DNA of 64,000 nt from Flavobacteriales bacterium (lineage in GTDB: Bacteria; Bacteroidota; Bacteroidia; Flavobacteriales_F; PHOS-HE28), in assembly GCA_023957375.1 (NCBI GenBank), contig JAMLHB010000002.1, forward strand, positions 1-64,000, written 5' to 3'. Below the pieces are notes generated by a model. It saw only the letters and a program-made list of their open reading frames with translations, ran no database searches and was not told the origin of the DNA. Below, in pieces: positions 56,650 to 64,000 of this stretch (position 1 is its first letter; each line of letters begins with the position of its first letter). The translations under genes were made by a program, and so were the position numbers.

Positions 56650-59022
56650 CTACCCCTCTTCGAGCTTCAGCCAAGCCTGCACCATGCGCAGTTGGCCATA
56701 GCTGTACAGCTCGCCGAAATGACCTCGTGCGGCGTTGGTGTCCTTTTCCGGGAAATCGCGCATCCAATCGGCGATGTGGTCGCGTACGGCCTCCTCCATC
56801 ACCGTGCCAATCTCCACTTCTCCCTCCGCGATCCCGCGTGCGGCGTGGCCTTCCAGGGTGCCGAGTGAGAGTTGCCTTTCCGCAGCGGCCTCGGCCAGGG
56901 TCTTGCCTTCCTTCAGCAGCGCGTAGGTTTTGCGGTAGGTTTCACCTCTTGGGGCCTTGGGTTTTTTCTCCGGGGCAAACACGTCATCCGCAGATCGGCG
57001 GTTGCGCTTGCGGCCGCTCTTGGCGCTGCCCTCGGGCTTGTGCTCCCCTGCCCATTGGGCCACTTTCTGCACCATGCTCGCGCGTTGTGCATTCAATTCC
57101 CGATCTGTTTCCGGCATGGGCTTGATCTCCTCCCCGTTGAGGATGCACTCGGCAATGGTGCCCGCCTTGGCGATCTGCGCCAGCTTCTTCACCAGCATGC
57201 CGTCGATCTCCCGCAGGTCCGCGGCGTATTCCTTGGTGCGGCTTAGTTGCTCCACCTGCGCCAGGTGCTGCAGCAGGTCCTTCATGCTTTCGCGCAGCAG
57301 CTTTCCGTAGTATGTGGCGCCCTTGCCGATGCGCTCCAGGAGCATCTGCCGCTCGTCCGTGTGCATCAGGCGCAGCAGCTGGTTGCCAAAGGTGGCGGTG
57401 TTCACTTCCTCGGCCTGCAATTTGTCCGCGAAGCGCACCAGGGCGGTCTTCATGCTTTCATCCTCGAATCCGCCCGTGTCGTGGTCCTTGCGGGTAAAGC
57501 CCACCTTCTTCAGGATGTCGCCGAGGTTGAAGGTGCTGGACAGCACGGCTTGCAGGTACTGCCGTTGTTGCTCCTTCAGTTGCTCGGGCAAGGGCTGCTG
57601 GGCGTGGCGGCTTTCGCTGAAGGCCACCACGTCGCGGTCGGTGCTCACCACGGAGGGATCGATGCGGGTGCGCAGGATCAGCCCGTCCAGCGCGCGCAAC
57701 CGCGAGAGCGCCACGTACACCTGGCCAGGCGCGAAGGCACTGCCCACATCGATGATGGCCTTGCTGAAGGTGAGGCCCTGGCTCTTGTGTACGGTGATGG
57801 CCCAGGCCAGCTTCACCGGGTACTGTTCGAAGGTGCCCAGCACTTCCTCCTTCTGCTCCTTGGTGACGCCATCCACCGCGTAGCGCTTGTTCTCCCACGT
57901 TTCAGTCTTCAGCGTATACGGCATGCCGTCGTCGATCATTTCCACCGCAATGCCGTCCTTGCCGATCGCAGTGACCTTGGCCAGCTTCCCGTTGAAGTAG
58001 GCCTTGTCCATGTCGTTGCGGATGAACATGACCTGCGCGCCTTCCTTCAGTTCCAGCTCGGGCAGCACCGGGTACATGCTCTGCGGGAAATCGCCTTTCA
58101 CCGTGGCCTCGAAGCGGTGCGCTTTGCCGGGCAAGGCTTTCAGGGCGCGCTCGTTGATCTCGTCAGCGGTGCGGTTGTGCGTGGTGAGGGTGATCACGCC
58201 CTCGGATTCCTCCCTCGGAATGTTGGCGCGGTAGTGCGCATTGAGGATCTCCACGTCCTGCTTGGTCACCGTGTTGTTGCGCAGGTTGTTGAGGATGCCG
58301 ATGAAACCGGCGTCCTGCTGGCGGAAGATCTTGTCCAGCTCGATGTGCGCGTAGCCGCTCTCCTTCAGCGCGCGCGACTCGAAGAAGTGCATGCTGTTGT
58401 ACCACTGGCGCAGCACCTGCCACTCGTCGTCCTTCACCACGGGCGGAAGTTGGAAGAGGTCGCCGATGAGCAGCAGTTGGGCGCCGCCGAAGGGGCGGTC
58501 ATACACGCGGCGCACGCTGCGCATGCGGTGGTCAATGGCGTCCAACAGGTCTGCACGCAGCATGCTCACCTCGTCGATGATCAGCAGGTCCACATCGCGC
58601 AGCACGTTGCGGCGCACGGCGTTCAGCGGGTGGCGGCGGCTCAGCGTGTCGCGATCGTGGAAGTTGCCGTACGGTGGGATGTCCGCGGGCAGTTGCCGCT
58701 CGGGGATGAAGCTTCCGAAGGGCAGGAGGAACTGCGAATGGATGGTGACGCCCTTGGCATTGAGGGCGGCGATGCCCGTGGGGGCCAGGATCACAAAGCG
58801 CTTGTGGGTGCTGCGCGCCAGTTGGTGCAGGAAGGTGGTTTTACCGGTGCCTGCCTTGCCGGTGAGGAACACGTGCCGCGCCGTGCTGTTCACGAATTGC
58901 GCGGCCAGTGCGGCCATTTCGGTGGTTTCGATCACGCCGGCACCGGCCATGGCGGCCTGGATCGGGTGTTCAGCGGTGGAAGAATTCCCGGCAATGGAAT
59001 TGCCTGCTACATCAATGGACAT
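56650..59022 (-). CDS. Pif1-like SF1 DNA helicase with C-terminal helix-turn-helix
   Basis: 790 residues from the ATG at 59022. Walker A 'GKAGTGKT' (55-62), 'APTGIAALNAKGVTIHSQF', Walker B D150-E151 ('LLIIDEVSML'), 'QLLLIGDLFQLPPVV' and 'WAITVHKSQGLTFSKAIID...GQVYVALSRLRALDGLIL' (motifs V/VI). A C-terminal HTH-like segment ('TYRKTYALLKEGKTLAEAAAERQLSLGTLEGH') resembles the HTH_40 domain. Unwinds 5'-overhang, G-quadruplex or R-loop DNA by family analogy. GTG 59079, which lies 4 bases after a TAGCTTTA box, is an alternative leaderless start adding 19 residues. Confidence 0.9.
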   Translation of the reverse strand: MSIDVAGNSIAGNSSTAEHPIQAAMAGAGVIETTEMAALAAQFVNSTARHVFLTGKAGTGKTTFLHQLARSTHKRFVILAPTGIAALNAKGVTIHSQFLLPFGSFIPERQLPADIPPYGNFHDRDTLSRRHPLNAVRRNVLRDVDLLIIDEVSMLRADLLDAIDHRMRSVRRVYDRPFGGAQLLLIGDLFQLPPVVKDDEWQVLRQWYNSMHFFESRALKESGYAHIELDKIFRQQDAGFIGILNNLRNNTVTKQDVEILNAHYRANIPREESEGVITLTTHNRTADEINERALKALPGKAHRFEATVKGDFPQSMYPVLPELELKEGAQVMFIRNDMDKAYFNGKLAKVTAIGKDGIAVEMIDDGMPYTLKTETWENKRYAVDGVTKEQKEEVLGTFEQYPVKLAWAITVHKSQGLTFSKAIIDVGSAFAPGQVYVALSRLRALDGLILRTRIDPSVVSTDRDVVAFSESRHAQQPLPEQLKEQQRQYLQAVLSSTFNLGDILKKVGFTRKDHDTGGFEDESMKTALVRFADKLQAEEVNTATFGNQLLRLMHTDERQMLLERIGKGATYYGKLLRESMKDLLQHLAQVEQLSRTKEYAADLREIDGMLVKKLAQIAKAGTIAECILNGEEIKPMPETDRELNAQRASMVQKVAQWAGEHKPEGSAKSGRKRNRRSADDVFAPEKKPKAPRGETYRKTYALLKEGKTLAEAAAERQLSLGTLEGHAARGIAEGEVEIGTVMEEAVRDHIADWMRDFPEKDTNAARGHFGELYSYGQLRMVQAWLKLEEG

Positions 59023-59371
59023 GGGATTGAAAAGTGGAAGAACGGCTCCGGTTGTTGACGACAGGATCGCCACCGGCACGCCCTAAAGCTACACCATGTC
59101 CATTCACCACCTGCTTTGTCCTTCGCAACCAAGTTGCACTGCCTTTCCCAAAAAGCGCCCGCCGCATCCCTAAAATTGGGGAGCCCTTGGTCATTCAATG
59201 GTTGCCGGTTAAATTGGCAACGTAAAACACAAAGCCAGTACGACCTGCCCATTGCCCAGGGTAAAAAGAATTCTGCTCCAGCCTGTCCACGCGACGAATG
59301 ACAACGGATACTTACGATCCAACGTCAACCACGTTTCCTATCCACTCCCATCCAATCTCGTACCCGGTTGA
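59023..59371. other. Divergent intergenic region
   Basis: About 350 bases between the helicase and the response regulator. The only signal I see is a minus-strand TAGCTTTA (59091-59084), a possible -7 box of the helicase gene. No hairpin, repeat or small gene is convincing. Confidence 0.4.
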
Positions 59372-60013
59372 ATGCAAATGATCCGCATCATCGTGGTGGA
59401 CCGTCATGAGCTTGTGGCCTTGGGCATTGCATCGCGACTGGCCGATCAGCCCGAACTGGAAGTGGTGGGCCATGCCTGCTCGGGAGTCAAGCTGCTGGAG
59501 CGGTTGCGCGAAACACAGGCGGACCTGATCCTCATTGATGTTTCGCTGCATGAAATGGACGGCATTGATACCGTGCGGAAGCTGCATCGCAACTATCCCG
59601 GTCTGAAGGTGCTTGCCCACTCGGCGCTTACGGAGATCGAGTACGTGAACAGCATGCTGATCGAAGGAGCCTCCGGCTATGTGCTCAAGGACGGCCCCGC
59701 GGATGAACTGGCCCATGCCGTGCGGACGGTCATGAACGGCGACACGTACATCTCACCACATGCACAGCACAGCATTGCCAACGGCTACCGCTTCACGGAA
59801 AAGCGCATGGGCGGTGAATATGTGGGCCTCACCAAGCGCGAGCGCGAGATCATCCGCATGGTGGCCCTGGACCGCACCAACCGCGAGATCGCGGATGCCT
59901 TGTTCATCACGGAAGAGACCGTGAAAACACACCGCAAGAACCTGATGACGAAATTGAACGTGCGCGGCGTGGCGGGCTTAGTGAAATACGCCGTGGACCG
60001 TTGTTGGGTGTAG
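59372..60013 (+). CDS. NarL/FixJ-family response regulator
   Basis: 213 residues. Receiver domain with acidic pair near D10, phospho-acceptor D56 ('LILIDVSLHEMDG'), S84 ('LAHSALTE') and K106 ('GYVLKDGP'), then a LuxR-type HTH ('LTKREREIIRMVALDRTNREIADALFITEETVKTHRKNLMTKL', about 152-195). Binds DNA when phosphorylated. No histidine kinase gene lies alongside, so it is an orphan here. A second Met at residue 3 is possible. Confidence 0.93.
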   Translation: MQMIRIIVVDRHELVALGIASRLADQPELEVVGHACSGVKLLERLRETQADLILIDVSLHEMDGIDTVRKLHRNYPGLKVLAHSALTEIEYVNSMLIEGASGYVLKDGPADELAHAVRTVMNGDTYISPHAQHSIANGYRFTEKRMGGEYVGLTKREREIIRMVALDRTNREIADALFITEETVKTHRKNLMTKLNVRGVAGLVKYAVDRCWV

Positions 60014-60080
60014 CTGCTTCGAAACCGCGAGAACCCCGCTGTGATCAGCAAGTGATCTGTCCAGCGCCTGAGGGGGAGAT

Positions 60081-60148
60081 GAAGAAGGGAAGAAGAGAAG
60101 AAGAGAAGAAGAGAAAAAGGGAAGAAGGGAAGAAGAGAAGAGAAGAAG
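60081..60148. repeat. Polypurine 8-mer array (GAAGAAGG/GAAGAAGA type)
   Basis: 68 bases of uninterrupted purine built from 8-base units: AAGAAGGG, AAGAAGAG (repeated), AAAAAGGG, AAGAAGGG, AAGAAGAG. Lies 67 bases after the response regulator stop. It could form triplex/H-DNA or act as a recombination spot; the open frame through it is low-complexity and not considered a gene. Confidence 0.8.
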
Positions 60149-60334
60149 CATCGGCCCTCATCGCTTCGTCACCTCTTCGCCATCAAGGCCAGCGCTGCAT
60201 AACCGTGATGGCCTTTCCTATCGGCCCAGTAAGCTCAAGCTGGCATAGCTAAAAAATCCTCATTTGTGGGTATTGTGAAGGCCTGCCGGCGCCTGGAATT
60301 TTGTATCCGAAGTTGGAACACGATCCTCCTGGCA

Positions 60335-60847
60335 ATGAAAAACAGAACCTCCATCCAAGCCTCTCTGCTCCCCGTGTCCATCGCCTGTGGCCTTGCCTGC
60401 GCACCGGGCACTTATAGCCAGGACAAAGTGGAAATCCATGGCCGGGTCTTGATCGATGAGGGGCACCAGGAGGGCACGTTTGAAGTGCTCGAAGTGGGCA
60501 ACTGGATCTGCATGCCCTTGGAAGTGTACCCGAACGGGCGGTTCAACCTGAAACTCAATGCTGGCGAGCGCGCCTACCTCCGGTTTGAACAGGGGGGCTT
60601 TCTCACCAAGGAAGTCTTGGTGGACACCCGCAATGCCAACATCACCAAGGCTGCGGCCCGCAAGAACAAGACGCTGAAGTTTGACGTGCAAATGACCCCT
60701 GTGCTACCGGACAAGCAATTGGCATACGCCGGTCCTGTGGGTATCATCACCTACCAGAAAGGCACCGGGCTGATGAAGGTGAAGTACGACCGGAGCCTGG
60801 TCCGCACAGGCAACGGGGACATCGTGGAAAACGCTGCGCGGCGCTGA
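60335..60847 (+). CDS. Predicted secreted protein of unknown function
   Basis: 170 residues. A signal-like N terminus ('MKNRTSIQASLLPVSIACGLACAPGTYSQ') is followed by a small beta-rich domain: 'VEIHGRVLIDEGHQEGTFEVLEVGNWICMPLEVYPNGRFNLKLNAGERAYLRFEQGGFLTKEVLVDTRNA'. This resembles the carboxypeptidase-regulatory-like or 'intracellular filament-like' domain of other Bacteroidota secreted proteins. No sorting domain. The start at 60335 is the first Met giving a signal peptide. Isolated gene, convergent with the next T9SS gene. Confidence 0.65.
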   Translation: MKNRTSIQASLLPVSIACGLACAPGTYSQDKVEIHGRVLIDEGHQEGTFEVLEVGNWICMPLEVYPNGRFNLKLNAGERAYLRFEQGGFLTKEVLVDTRNANITKAAARKNKTLKFDVQMTPVLPDKQLAYAGPVGIITYQKGTGLMKVKYDRSLVRTGNGDIVENAARR

Positions 60848-60897
60848 GCCCTGTCCGGAATGTTTGTGGCCCATTCCTCAACCTGGCCGGCTTGCCG

Positions 60898-62115
60898 CTA
60901 ACGGAAGAATACCTTGGCATCGGTGCCTTCCGGAGTGGCCAGTTGGAGCACATAAGCGCCATGCCCCAAAGGGCCCAGGTTTAAGCGCAGGCGTTCATCC
61001 ACCGGCGTGCCTTGCATCAATATACGGCCCTGCAGGTCGCACAGCATGTAGCGGCATTCGCCGAATTCAGCCATCGGGCCGATGACCAGTTCATCACCGA
61101 CCACCGTGGCTGCGTCCAAGGGGGAAGCGGCCCCGGCGAGGTCCAATGGCACCACAGGGGAAAATGTCCAAGCGCCATCCATATCCACCTGCCGCAACCG
61201 GTAATAGTTCAGGCCTGGTGCCGGTTGCTGATGCACGTAGGAATAGTGCAGCACCTGCTGGCTGTTCCCTGCGCCTGGTACCCGCCCCAGCTCGTTGAAG
61301 TCCGCGCCGTTCAATCCGTGTTCCACCGCGAACCAGGCATTGTCCTGTTCACTGGCCGTGGCCCACTCGAGCAATGCGTCACCGCCCGACGTACGCGCGC
61401 CAAAGCCCAACAGCTCCACCGGCAAGGTGCCTGGCGTGGTGATCCTCACGTCATTCACCGCAAAAGATGGATCCGTGCCCGTTCCGTCGTTGTTGTTCAC
61501 CCAGTGGAAGGCAATGCGCAACGTATTGATGGACCAACAGGAACTGGGCAACGGAATGGTGAGGTGAGTCCAGCGGCCTTGGCCGCCACAGCCTGAGTTG
61601 TTCGTTTTGGGCATGTCCTGCAGCAGGGTCCAGGATGCCCCGTTGTCGGTGCTGTACTCCGCCGTGGCATTGTCCGAAGTGCCGTTGCCGTCCTCGATGT
61701 AGTCGAATTCCAGAGAGAGCGTACTGTAACCCACCGTACTGATCGTCTTGGACCAGGAGCGTTTGTTGGTGGTGGTGTTGCAGAGAAAGCAGCCGGAACC
61801 GCAATTGCTGAAACCGCCCGCATCATACGCGGCGCCCAGGTCGCCCAAAGTTGCCGAACCGACATGCAGGGTCTTGTTGCTCCCGCACCCGGTGCCGCAG
61901 GCGCCGGCTGCATTGCCGTTCTCCTTGCAACTGATGTAGTACTTGTTCGATTTCCCGCAGGAGCCGCCCACATCCTGGTTTAGGTTGGCCCCGGTTTCCC
62001 AATTGTTGGTGCCGTCAAAGCTTTCCTGCCACACCACGGTTTGGGCCATGCAGGAAGCGCCTGGTGCCACGAGCAGCAGGCAGAAGACCGGAGCATTCGC
62101 GCGGCATGGCATCAC
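60898..62115 (-). CDS. Secreted T9SS protein with a Cys/Gly-rich N-terminal domain
   Basis: 405 residues. Signal peptide ('MMPCRANAPVFCLLLVAPGASCMAQ') and a cysteine-rich jelly-roll-like domain ('NWETGANLNQDVGGSCGKSNKYYISCKENGNAAGACGTGCGSNKTLHVGSATLGDLG'), as found in MAM/T9SS-associated proteins. Then 'GTLPVELLGFGARTSGGDALLEWATASEQDNAWFAVEH', a common connector, and a sorting domain ending 'GAYVLQLATPEGTDAKVFFR'. Two adjacent Met codons; 62115 used. Substrate or partner unknown. Confidence 0.82.
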   Translation of the reverse strand: MMPCRANAPVFCLLLVAPGASCMAQTVVWQESFDGTNNWETGANLNQDVGGSCGKSNKYYISCKENGNAAGACGTGCGSNKTLHVGSATLGDLGAAYDAGGFSNCGSGCFLCNTTTNKRSWSKTISTVGYSTLSLEFDYIEDGNGTSDNATAEYSTDNGASWTLLQDMPKTNNSGCGGQGRWTHLTIPLPSSCWSINTLRIAFHWVNNNDGTGTDPSFAVNDVRITTPGTLPVELLGFGARTSGGDALLEWATASEQDNAWFAVEHGLNGADFNELGRVPGAGNSQQVLHYSYVHQQPAPGLNYYRLRQVDMDGAWTFSPVVPLDLAGAASPLDAATVVGDELVIGPMAEFGECRYMLCDLQGRILMQGTPVDERLRLNLGPLGHGAYVLQLATPEGTDAKVFFR

Positions 62116-62215
62116 CTACCGGCATTTACCGCAAGGTACACCATTCTAACGGTTTGCGCTCTTGTATCGCATTCAAGGGTTGAGCAATGTCAGTCCTTAG
62201 GCCCGGAAGCCCGGA

Positions 62216-62223
62216 TACATTTC
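62216..62223 (+). promoter_or_regulatory. -7 promoter box TACATTTC
   Basis: One mismatch to TAnnTTTG (followed by G), 7 bases before ATG 62231. Confidence 0.5.
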
Positions 62224-62230
62224 GGCTGCC

Positions 62231-62572
62231 ATGGAATGGAAAGAACTGGATTCAATAGTGGAACTGGACCGAATTGACCAACTGTCCAAGGGGCAACCCG
62301 TGCTGATCTTCAAACACAGCACACGTTGCCCGATCAGCAAAGCGGCATTGAACAGGCTGGAGCGTGCTTGGACGGCTGAAGATGCCGCGCGGCACCGTGT
62401 TTATTACTTGGACCTGCTGGCGCACCGGGATATTTCAGACGCGGTGGCCACACGCTACCACGTCCAGCACGAATCGCCGCAGGCATTGGTGATCCGCAAC
62501 GGCACCTGCACGCACCGGGCGTCGCACACGGCGATCACTTTCGCGGAAACGGTGGAGGCGTTGAGCGAGTAA
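62231..62572 (+). CDS. ytxJ: Monothiol bacillithiol-system protein YtxJ
   Basis: 113 residues of the thioredoxin-like YtxJ family: 'QPVLIFKHSTRCPISKAALNRLERAW' with the single catalytic C33, 'VYYLDLLAHRDISDAVATRYHVQHESPQALVIRNG'. Proposed to reverse protein S-bacillithiolation. Implies bacillithiol chemistry in this organism. Monocistronic; near-leaderless promoter. Confidence 0.9.
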   Translation: MEWKELDSIVELDRIDQLSKGQPVLIFKHSTRCPISKAALNRLERAWTAEDAARHRVYYLDLLAHRDISDAVATRYHVQHESPQALVIRNGTCTHRASHTAITFAETVEALSE

Positions 62573-62786
62573 GACGAATTACGGGAACGGCGCGGGAAGG
62601 ATTGAGGCGGGCCGGAAGACTGGCGGGAGCGGGGGGAGGGATTGAGGCAGGAGCCCGCCAGAGGCGGATCAAGGGTCGGGCACTCGGGCCGCACAGGCCA
62701 CCCACAGGCCGGACCCGAGCGCCGGGATACTGCTATGGCCTCGCGCGGACACCCGAGCGCGGGTTGAGGAGTTCCTATTGCGCGGT

Positions 62787-62807
62787 CCTCAACGTGGCAC
62801 GTTGAGG
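62787..62807. terminator. Small hairpin CCTCAACGT-GGC-ACGTTGAGG
   Basis: Perfect 9-bp stem with a 3-base loop, between the convergent ytxJ and the partial T9SS gene. The 270-base gap also holds GGGA/GAGGC-rich imperfect repeats (62590-62660) but no gene. Confidence 0.4.
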
Positions 62808-62844
62808 CAGGCAAAACCACTGCCGCAAGTGCGACTGGCAGTGC

Positions 62845-64000
62845 TCAATCCTTGCTGAACCGCAAGGTTTCCACGTGCTTAGCCCCGAAGAGCTGGAGCA
62901 CATAGCTGCCCGCAGCCAGGTCGGCCACGTTCAGCTCCACCGCACCACCTGCGGCCAGGCCCACTAGTGCCTGATCACGCAACATGCGGCCACTGGCATC
63001 AAATATGCGGAGGTGCGTGCCCGAAGTCCACCCGTGTGAAGAGGCAATCACCAGCCTGTTGTGGGCAGGGTTTGGGAAGATCCGCACACCATCCACCGCT
63101 GCCCCCGTGATGCCGGTTGTGATCACCTCCACGGGATCGGACAGCGACACGCATCCGTAGACACTGGTCACCTGCACGGTATAGCTGCCGGTATGCAGGT
63201 CGGTGATGGTGGCTCCCGTTCCGCCGGGCACGGTATCTCCGTTCAGGAACCATTGATAAGACTCCCCTGCGCTGGCCCCCAGGAAGCTGCCCTGGTCGGT
63301 GATCAGTGCCTGGTACAGGCTACAGTCCACCAGGGTGTTCAGCACCGTGTTGGTGATCACCGGCGCGTTCCAGTCGAATACGATGCCTGCACTATTGGTG
63401 ATCTGCGTGCCGTCTGGGGAACCGGCCACGGGCCGGATGCGGAACCGCACGAACCCATGGCTTGCAGTCTCGTTGGCTCCGCTGTCCGGCAGCAGGATAT
63501 GCTGGAACTGGAAGAGCGCTACGCGGCCCGTGTCCACCTCGATGCGTGTGAGCGGGTGCGAGGCGTCCAGCACCTCCATGGTGAGCGGGTCCAGGTCCGT
63601 GTCCAAGGTGTCCAGCACGCTCACGTTAAAGGCGGTGTCGGTACCCGTGTTCTGGAAGCGCACGGTGTAGTCCAGCCAGGGGATGTCCACCGGCACGGCC
63701 CCGGCGCTGCCGTAGCCCTGTGGGGTCACGAGCTTGTCGTTGGGGTCCCAGGAGCAGCTCACACCCTGCGGACCAAAACCGGCAACTAGGGTATCGGGCA
63801 GGTTCGCGGCCACCATGGTGGCATGCCAACCGGCCGTAGTGCCGGCGGCGCCTACATCCACCGTGATCTGTGCCACGAACTCCTGGAACCAGTGCAGGCT
63901 GTCCATATTCCAGAAGAAGGTCGGCCCCACGATGGAATCCGGGGCGGGTGAGACCGAAGAATAGGTGAGGTCGCCCAGCAGTTCGAAGCTCAAGACCAGG
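62845..64000 (-). CDS. Secreted T9SS protein, N-terminal part outside the window
   Basis: The frame is open to base 64000; at least 385 residues of the C-terminal part are visible. It contains the same 'CSWDPNDKLVTPQGYG...[28 protein letters not shown]' module as paralogs A-C, an Ig/PKD-like segment ('ALITDQGSFLGASAGESYQWFLNGDTVPGG') and a T9SS sorting domain ('RIFPNPAHNRLVIASSHG...LAAGSYVLQLFGAKHVETLRFSKD'). A fourth, more distant member of the same protein type. Confidence 0.85.
   Translation of the reverse strand, partial: LVLSFELLGDLTYSSVSPAPDSIVGPTFFWNMDSLHWFQEFVAQITVDVGAAGTTAGWHATMVAANLPDTLVAGFGPQGVSCSWDPNDKLVTPQGYGSAGAVPVDIPWLDYTVRFQNTGTDTAFNVSVLDTLDTDLDPLTMEVLDASHPLTRIEVDTGRVALFQFQHILLPDSGANETASHGFVRFRIRPVAGSPDGTQITNSAGIVFDWNAPVITNTVLNTLVDCSLYQALITDQGSFLGASAGESYQWFLNGDTVPGGTGATITDLHTGSYTVQVTSVYGCVSLSDPVEVITTGITGAAVDGVRIFPNPAHNRLVIASSHGWTSGTHLRIFDASGRMLRDQALVGLAAGGAVELNVADLAAGSYVLQLFGAKHVETLRFSKD

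Noticed and set aside
60001-60252. Small Lys/Glu/Arg-rich protein
   Set aside because: It is the translation of the purine 8-mer array; composition explains it entirely.

Overview
The window looks like a chromosome piece from a GC-rich, uncultured-type member of Bacteroidota, probably Flavobacteriales-like. Four things support this. At least eight secreted proteins carry or appear to carry C-terminal type IX secretion (T9SS) sorting domains, several with SprB-like repeats. Many genes have the Bacteroidota -7 promoter box TAnnTTTG (here often TAnnTTCG) a few bases before the start codon, with no obvious Shine-Dalgarno. An orphan HsdR-N gene sits next to AMP nucleosidase and holA, as is common in this phylum. 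A monothiol YtxJ protein is present. The assignment is inference; no 16S gene is present. LAYOUT: 1-6540 (+) holds the end of an FtsX-type permease, a cystathionine beta-synthase gene behind a G20/C25 tract, a DUF4160/DUF2442 pair, a BtuF-like binding protein and a two-part patatin/beta-barrel (type Vd-like) protein. 6541-20550 (-) is the classic translation/transcription block. Transcribed right to left it reads tRNA-Thr(TGT), tRNA-Tyr, tRNA-Gly, tRNA-Thr(GGT), tuf, tRNA-Trp, secE, nusG, rplK, rplA, rplJ, rplL, rpoB, rpoC and a DUF3467 gene. 20600-25700 (-) holds hpf, xerC-like recombinase, rpsU, an acyl-CoA dehydrogenase, a ComEA-like HhH protein and an RmlD-like reductase. 25700-32100 is rich in accessory DNA: long palindromic repeats, a MITE-like element with 10-bp target duplication, a complete IS3-family element, heptamer repeat arrays, a secreted VWA protein, two small conserved genes (YehS-like, PspC-like) and a DUF2851 gene. 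32050-43190 holds pyrF, a 14-TM-type MFS exporter, a polytopic membrane protein, a lipoprotein amidohydrolase, an RssA-like patatin, a secreted subtilase, the HsdR-N orphan, AMP nucleosidase and holA. 43200-44170 is the strangest stretch: a four-helix-bundle (23S intervening-sequence/Avd-like) gene lying between two AGTC-based 7/8-mer arrays that share a 41-bp end. 44200-64000 holds valS, three large tandem paralogous T9SS proteins showing sequence exchange, further T9SS proteins, Ppx/GppA with no normal start codon ahead of its phosphate motif, a cold-shock protein, a Pif1-like helicase, a LuxR-type response regulator and ytxJ. HOW IT FITS TOGETHER: the conserved core is housekeeping (ribosome, RNA polymerase, tRNA charging, pyrimidine and cysteine metabolism, replication clamp loading). 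The accessory layer is cell-surface/secreted proteins and several families of short hairpin-forming repeats. Those repeats settle at gene 3' ends, sometimes supplying the stop codon or a terminator-like hairpin. The best candidate for something undescribed is the four-helix-bundle gene with its heptamer arrays, together with related heptamer arrays elsewhere in the window.
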